This document shows, piece after piece, positions 6,641 to 9,361 of a stretch of DNA of 9,361 nt. The notes beneath the pieces were generated by a model. The model was not told where the DNA came from. It made no database searches and saw only the letters and a list, made by a program, of their open reading frames with translations. A program made the position numbers and the translations under genes. Numbering within the stretch: the stretch's first letter is position 1; every line of letters starts with the position of its first letter. Location of the stretch: assembly GCA_013362835.1 (NCBI GenBank), contig JABFVJ010000182.1, positions 1-9,361 on the forward strand, written 5' to 3'. This stretch comes from Nonomuraea sp. GTDB taxonomy: Bacteria; Actinomycetota; Actinomycetes; Streptosporangiales; Streptosporangiaceae.

Positions 6641-7641
6641 CACGCCCCCCGTACGTGCTCGGCCAGCAGCCGCTGGAACTCCGCCGGGCGCTCCAGGTGC
6701 GGGCTGTGGCCGCAGTCGTCGAGCACGACCTCGCGGTAGCGGCCGTACCGGTCGAGCACGGTCCTGGTCTGGGTCACCATCGGCTGGGCGGGCGTGCCGG
6801 GGGAGCCGGGCACGACGCCGATCGCGCCGAGGTGGGCGAGGTCGAACAGCGAGGTGTCGGAGACGATCACGTCGTCGGCGCCCCTGATCCACAGGATCGG
6901 CGGCTTCGGGTCGATCTCGTGCAAATCGTCGAGGCGGAAGTGGGTGGGGGCGCACGCGTTGAGCACGCCGTGCTTGCCCGGGGCCACGCCGGGCCAGCCG
7001 GTCGAGCCCACGGCGTCGCCCGGGTAGTTGGACTCGCCCACGCGGGTGGTGAGCATGGAGGCGAGGTAGAAGTCCTCGTCGGGGACGTCGGGGTGCTTGA
7101 CGTAGCCGGTGCGGAGCACGGTGCGGGGGGAGGTGGGGGAATCGCCGGACGTGTCGCCCGCCTTGAGACGGGCCACGAAGTCCGGGTTCGCCGCACCGGC
7201 GCCCGATCCCGTGCCGTCGGGGTGGGTGAGCGTGCCGCCGGGGCCCTCGGTGCCGCCGAAGCCGTACGGGGAGATGGGGTTGACCAGGGTGACGCTCCTG
7301 ACGGCGGCCGGGCGGTCGCGCAGGAGCTGCAGGACGACCCCGCCGCCGAGGCTCCAGCCGACCAGGTGCACGCCGTCGAGGCCGAGGGCCTCGACCAGCT
7401 CGATCAGGTCGTCGGAGAAGTCCCGCAGGCCGCGCGTGGCGTCCACGGGCTCGGGGTCGGTGCCGCCGAACCCGCGCAGGTCGGGGGCGAGGGGACGGAA
7501 GCCCTCGGGCAGCGCGGCCATGCTGTCGCGCCAGAACGCGCCGGAGGAGACGTTGCCGTGGACGAACAGCACGGGCTCGCCGGACGTCCTGCCCTCGACG
7601 GTCAGTACGTGCTGGGTGAGGCGGGGGGTGGTGACCTTCAT
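6640..7641 (-). CDS. Alpha/beta-fold hydrolase, cytoplasmic
   Basis: 333 residues with no signal peptide. The fold begins at PVLFVHGN, with the oxyanion His28-Gly29, then LAPDLRGFGGTD. The nucleophile elbow is GWSLGG with Ser97. The acid is Asp256 or Asp257 in WIRGADDVIV, and the base is His312 in CGHSPHLERP. The triad is complete, so it should be active on an ester, lactone or similar bond. Two parts are longer than in a minimal family member: the cap at about 122-245, which is rich in Gly/Ser/Thr/Pro, and a 55-residue span between acid and His containing a GVVPGSPGTPAQP loop. The start is ATG 7641-7639, overlapping the symporter's TGA by 4 bp; GAGAGG 11 nt upstream may help. Its end overlaps the esterase start, so the two hydrolases and the transporter are made together. 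I infer it processes the imported product inside the cell; a haloalkane dehalogenase or epoxide hydrolase role is not excluded. Confidence 0.9.
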   Translation of the reverse strand: MKVTTPRLTQHVLTVEGRTSGEPVLFVHGNVSSGAFWRDSMAALPEGFRPLAPDLRGFGGTDPEPVDATRGLRDFSDDLIELVEALGLDGVHLVGWSLGGGVVLQLLRDRPAAVRSVTLVNPISPYGFGGTEGPGGTLTHPDGTGSGAGAANPDFVARLKAGDTSGDSPTSPRTVLRTGYVKHPDVPDEDFYLASMLTTRVGESNYPGDAVGSTGWPGVAPGKHGVLNACAPTHFRLDDLHEIDPKPPILWIRGADDVIVSDTSLFDLAHLGAIGVVPGSPGTPAQPMVTQTRTVLDRYGRYREVVLDDCGHSPHLERPAEFQRLLAEHVRGA

Positions 7642-8921
7642 CGCGCGTGGATCCTCTCGGCCAGGTCGCTTCCCTGGGTCTCGCGGGCGGCGTAGACGGC
7701 GACCAGGGACAGCACCGCCGCCAGCCCAAGGTATGCCGAGATGGGCACGCTGCTGGACCAGCCCTTCAGCAGCGCGACCGCGATGATCGGGGCCGGGGCG
7801 CCGGCCACGATCGCGGAGAGCTGGGCGCCCATGGACACGCCGGTGTAGCGCATCCTGGTGCCGAACAGCTCGGAGAAGAAGGCGGCCTGCGGGCCGTACA
7901 TCATGCCGTGGAAGAGCAGGCCGACGGTGACGGCGAGGGTGATCGCCAGGAAGCTGCCGGTGTCCACCAGCGGGAAGAAGGCGAAGATCCACACCCCGAT
8001 GCCGGCGGCTCCGGCCAGGTAGATCGGGCGGCGGCCGACCCGGTCCGACAGCGCGCCCCACATCGGGATCGTGACGAAGTGGATCGCCGAGGCGACCAGC
8101 ACCGCGTTCAGCACGGTCGAGTTGTCGATCTTCGCGTTCTTCGCGTACGTGATGACGAACACGGTCAGCAGGTAGAACGAGATGTTCTCGGCCATGCGGG
8201 CGCCGATGGCGATGAGCACGTCCTTCCAGTGGTGCCGCAGGACGCCCACGATGGGCGCGGTCGGCTCCGGCTCGGCCTGCTGGAACACCGGCGACTCGGT
8301 GATCGTCAGCCGGATCCAGAGCCCGATCAGCACCAGCACCCCCGACAGCAGGAACGGGATCCGCCAGCCCCAGGCGAGGAACGCCGCGTCGGACTGCCAG
8401 GCGGCCAGCGCCGCCAGCACGCCGGTCGCCAGCAGGTTCCCGCCGGGCGCGCCCGCCTGCGGCCAGGAGGCCCAGAAGCCGCGCCGGCCGGTGTCGCCGT
8501 GCTCGGACACGATCAGCACCGCGCCGCCCCACTCGCCCCCGAGCGCGAAGCCCTGCACGAGCCTGAGCCCGGTCAGCAGCAGCGCCGCGGACGGGCCGAG
8601 CGTCTCGTACGTCGGCAGGCAGCCGATCAGCAGCGTCGCGGCGCCCATCATGAGCAGGCTGACGACCAGCAGGGTCTTGCGGCCCAGCCGGTCGCCGAAG
8701 TGGCCGAAGACCAGGCCGCCGAGCGGGCGGGCGAAGAAGCCGACGGCGTAGGTGAGGAACGACAGCAGCGTGCCGGTCAGGGGGTCGGACTCGGGGAAGA
8801 AGAGCTTGTTGAACACGAGAGCGGCTGCCGAGCCGTACAGGAAGAAGTCGTACCACTCGATGGTGGTGCCGATCAGGCTCGCAGCGACGATCTTCTTGAT
8901 GGAAGTGGCCATGCCGGTCAC
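7638..8921 (-). CDS. MHS-family MFS proton symporter
   Basis: 427 residues, about 12 transmembrane helices, the usual length for the metabolite:H+ symporter (MHS) branch of the major facilitator superfamily. Signatures: GTTIEWYDFFLYG (18-30), the loop 2-3 motif GHFGDRLGRK (73-82), RLVQGFALGGEWGG (120-133), and the second-half repeat WGALSDRVGRR (288-298). Known members carry shikimate, alpha-ketoglutarate, proline/betaine, citrate or other small organic acids with protons; sequence alone does not choose among them. The start shown is GTG 8921; ATG 8912 (MATS...) is equally good and neither has a visible Shine-Dalgarno. With the predicted promoter at 8943-8970 the 5' leader would be only about 15-25 nt. 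It is the first gene of a three-gene operon with two hydrolases, so its cargo is probably an ester or its acid product. Confidence 0.93.
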   Translation of the reverse strand: MTGMATSIKKIVAASLIGTTIEWYDFFLYGSAAALVFNKLFFPESDPLTGTLLSFLTYAVGFFARPLGGLVFGHFGDRLGRKTLLVVSLLMMGAATLLIGCLPTYETLGPSAALLLTGLRLVQGFALGGEWGGAVLIVSEHGDTGRRGFWASWPQAGAPGGNLLATGVLAALAAWQSDAAFLAWGWRIPFLLSGVLVLIGLWIRLTITESPVFQQAEPEPTAPIVGVLRHHWKDVLIAIGARMAENISFYLLTVFVITYAKNAKIDNSTVLNAVLVASAIHFVTIPMWGALSDRVGRRPIYLAGAAGIGVWIFAFFPLVDTGSFLAITLAVTVGLLFHGMMYGPQAAFFSELFGTRMRYTGVSMGAQLSAIVAGAPAPIIAVALLKGWSSSVPISAYLGLAAVLSLVAVYAARETQGSDLAERIHAR

Positions 8922-8928
8922 GGTAAGG

Positions 8929-8944
8929 AGTGACCGGTGTCACT
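8929..8944. promoter_or_regulatory. Operator palindrome at the symporter promoter, Crp-like core
   Basis: AGTGAC-CGGT-GTCACT is a perfect 6-bp-arm palindrome immediately downstream of the -10 (overlapping it by 2 bp) and covering the predicted start site, the placement of a repressor operator. Its GTGAC-N4-GTCAC core equals that of the site at 2589-2604 and fits GTG-N6-GNCAC. It could bind a Crp-like protein. A PucR-type or other local regulator is also possible, though the window shows no direct link. Confidence 0.5.
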
Positions 8945-8970
8945 TATATGGGGCCGGGGCCCACAGTCTA
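8943..8970 (-). promoter_or_regulatory. Putative promoter of the symporter-hydrolase operon
   Basis: On the minus strand TAGACT (8970-8965, four of six matches to TTGACA) is followed after 16 bp by TATAAG (8948-8943, five of six matches to TATAAT). The -35 overlaps the stop codon of the upstream PucR-type gene. A start near 8936 leaves a very short leader. The spacer is a GC-rich GGGCCCCGGCCCC tract. It is predicted by eye only. Confidence 0.45.
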
Positions 8971-9361
8971 CGGGGATGATGTGTGGCCGAGCCGGTGCAG
9001 CCGGAGCGCCAGCTGGATCTCCAGCGCGCGTTCCGGCTCCAGCCAGCCGTCGCCGAGCAGCTTGCCGATCCGGTCGCGCCGCTGCGTGACGGTGTTGACG
9101 TGGATGTGCATGGCCTCGGCCGGCCGGGAGGGGGAGCCTCCCGAGCCGAAGTAGGCGGTGAGGGTGTCGGTGAGCCCGGTGCCCCTGCGGGCGTCGTAGT
9201 CGATCACCGCGCCGACCACGCGGTCCACGAAGCCGCGCACGTCGCGGCCGTCGCCGACGAGCAGCCCGACGAACCCCAGCTCGGCGGCGCTCGCGCCGTC
9301 ACCGGCCCGGCCGAGCGCGATCAGCGCCTCGGCGCAGCGGCGTGCCTCCTGGTAGGCCCCC
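8968..9361 (-). CDS. PucR/CdaR-type transcriptional regulator, N-terminus outside window
   Basis: Only the last 130 residues are present; the frame is open to the right edge, so the start lies beyond it and no internal GTG should be taken as the start. The first 40 residues (YQEARRCAEALIALGR, then AELGFVGLLVGDG) match the end of the GGDEF-like middle domain common to this family. The rest is the PucR C-terminal helix-turn-helix: FVDRVVGAVIDYDARRGTG, LTDTLTAYFGSGGSPSRPAEAMHIHVNTV and a terminal EIQLALRLHRLG. Such proteins usually activate nearby catabolic or transport genes in response to a small molecule. The gene is 46 bp upstream of the symporter on the same strand, so it is a reasonable local regulator of the operon, though full length and sensory domain are unseen. 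GGSPSR has a small loop enlargement and QRR replaces the usual YRL in the recognition helix area. Confidence 0.9.
   Translation of the reverse strand, partial: GAYQEARRCAEALIALGRAGDGASAAELGFVGLLVGDGRDVRGFVDRVVGAVIDYDARRGTGLTDTLTAYFGSGGSPSRPAEAMHIHVNTVTQRRDRIGKLLGDGWLEPERALEIQLALRLHRLGHTSSP

Noticed and set aside
5489..7729. A 746-codon frame that would fuse an N-terminal extension to the esterase
   Set aside because: Residues before MFVALTL are Arg/Pro-rich nonsense read out of frame through the cytoplasmic hydrolase; the start at 6640 coincides with the neighbouring stop.
6640..8943. A 767-codon frame that would fuse an extension to the cytoplasmic hydrolase
   Set aside because: The upstream part is the symporter read in a wrong frame; MKVTTP at 7641 overlaps the symporter stop and begins the real fold.
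8951..8963. GGGCCGGGGCCC as an intrinsic terminator of the PucR-type gene
   Set aside because: The loop would be only two bases and no T-run follows; it is better seen as the spacer of the symporter promoter.

Overview
The window is GC-rich, dense in GTG starts, and packed with overlapping stop/start codons. It encodes an OmpR/MHS/PucR set typical of actinomycetes. I read it as chromosomal DNA of a filamentous actinomycete, most likely Streptosporangiales (Nonomuraea-like). That placement is inference from protein flavour and composition, not a search. There are no rRNA or tRNA genes, no CRISPR array, no transposase and no phage genes.

Region 1 (1-2450, minus strand) is an envelope-signalling operon read right to left: an OmpR-type response regulator, a HAMP sensor histidine kinase, then a secreted lipoprotein cut by the left edge. 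Both junctions are 4-bp stop/start overlaps, so the three are translationally coupled. Region 2 (2451-2710) is a 260-bp divergent control region rich in structure. It holds an 11-bp perfect hairpin, a perfect TGTGA-N6-TCACA palindrome of the Crp/cAMP type, and two interleaved inverted repeats over a possible promoter. It faces region 3 (2711-5499, plus strand), which holds a membrane-anchored transglycosylase-like peptidoglycan hydrolase and a 666-residue family-2 glycosyltransferase with a large beta-rich C-terminal half. Regions 1-3 together look like cell-envelope sensing and remodelling.

Region 4 (5489-9361, minus strand) looks catabolic. Read right to left it has the C-terminal end of a PucR-type regulator, a promoter with an operator palindrome, an MHS-family proton symporter, a cytoplasmic alpha/beta hydrolase, and an exported esterase of the tannase/3-hydroxybutyrate-oligomer-hydrolase type. 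The last three are joined by overlapping stop and start codons. The natural reading is extracellular ester cleavage, uptake of a small organic acid, and intracellular hydrolysis. The substrate cannot be told from sequence. The palindrome in front of the symporter has the same GTGAC-N4-GTCAC core as the one in front of the peptidoglycan hydrolase, so one Crp-like regulator may touch both halves of the window.
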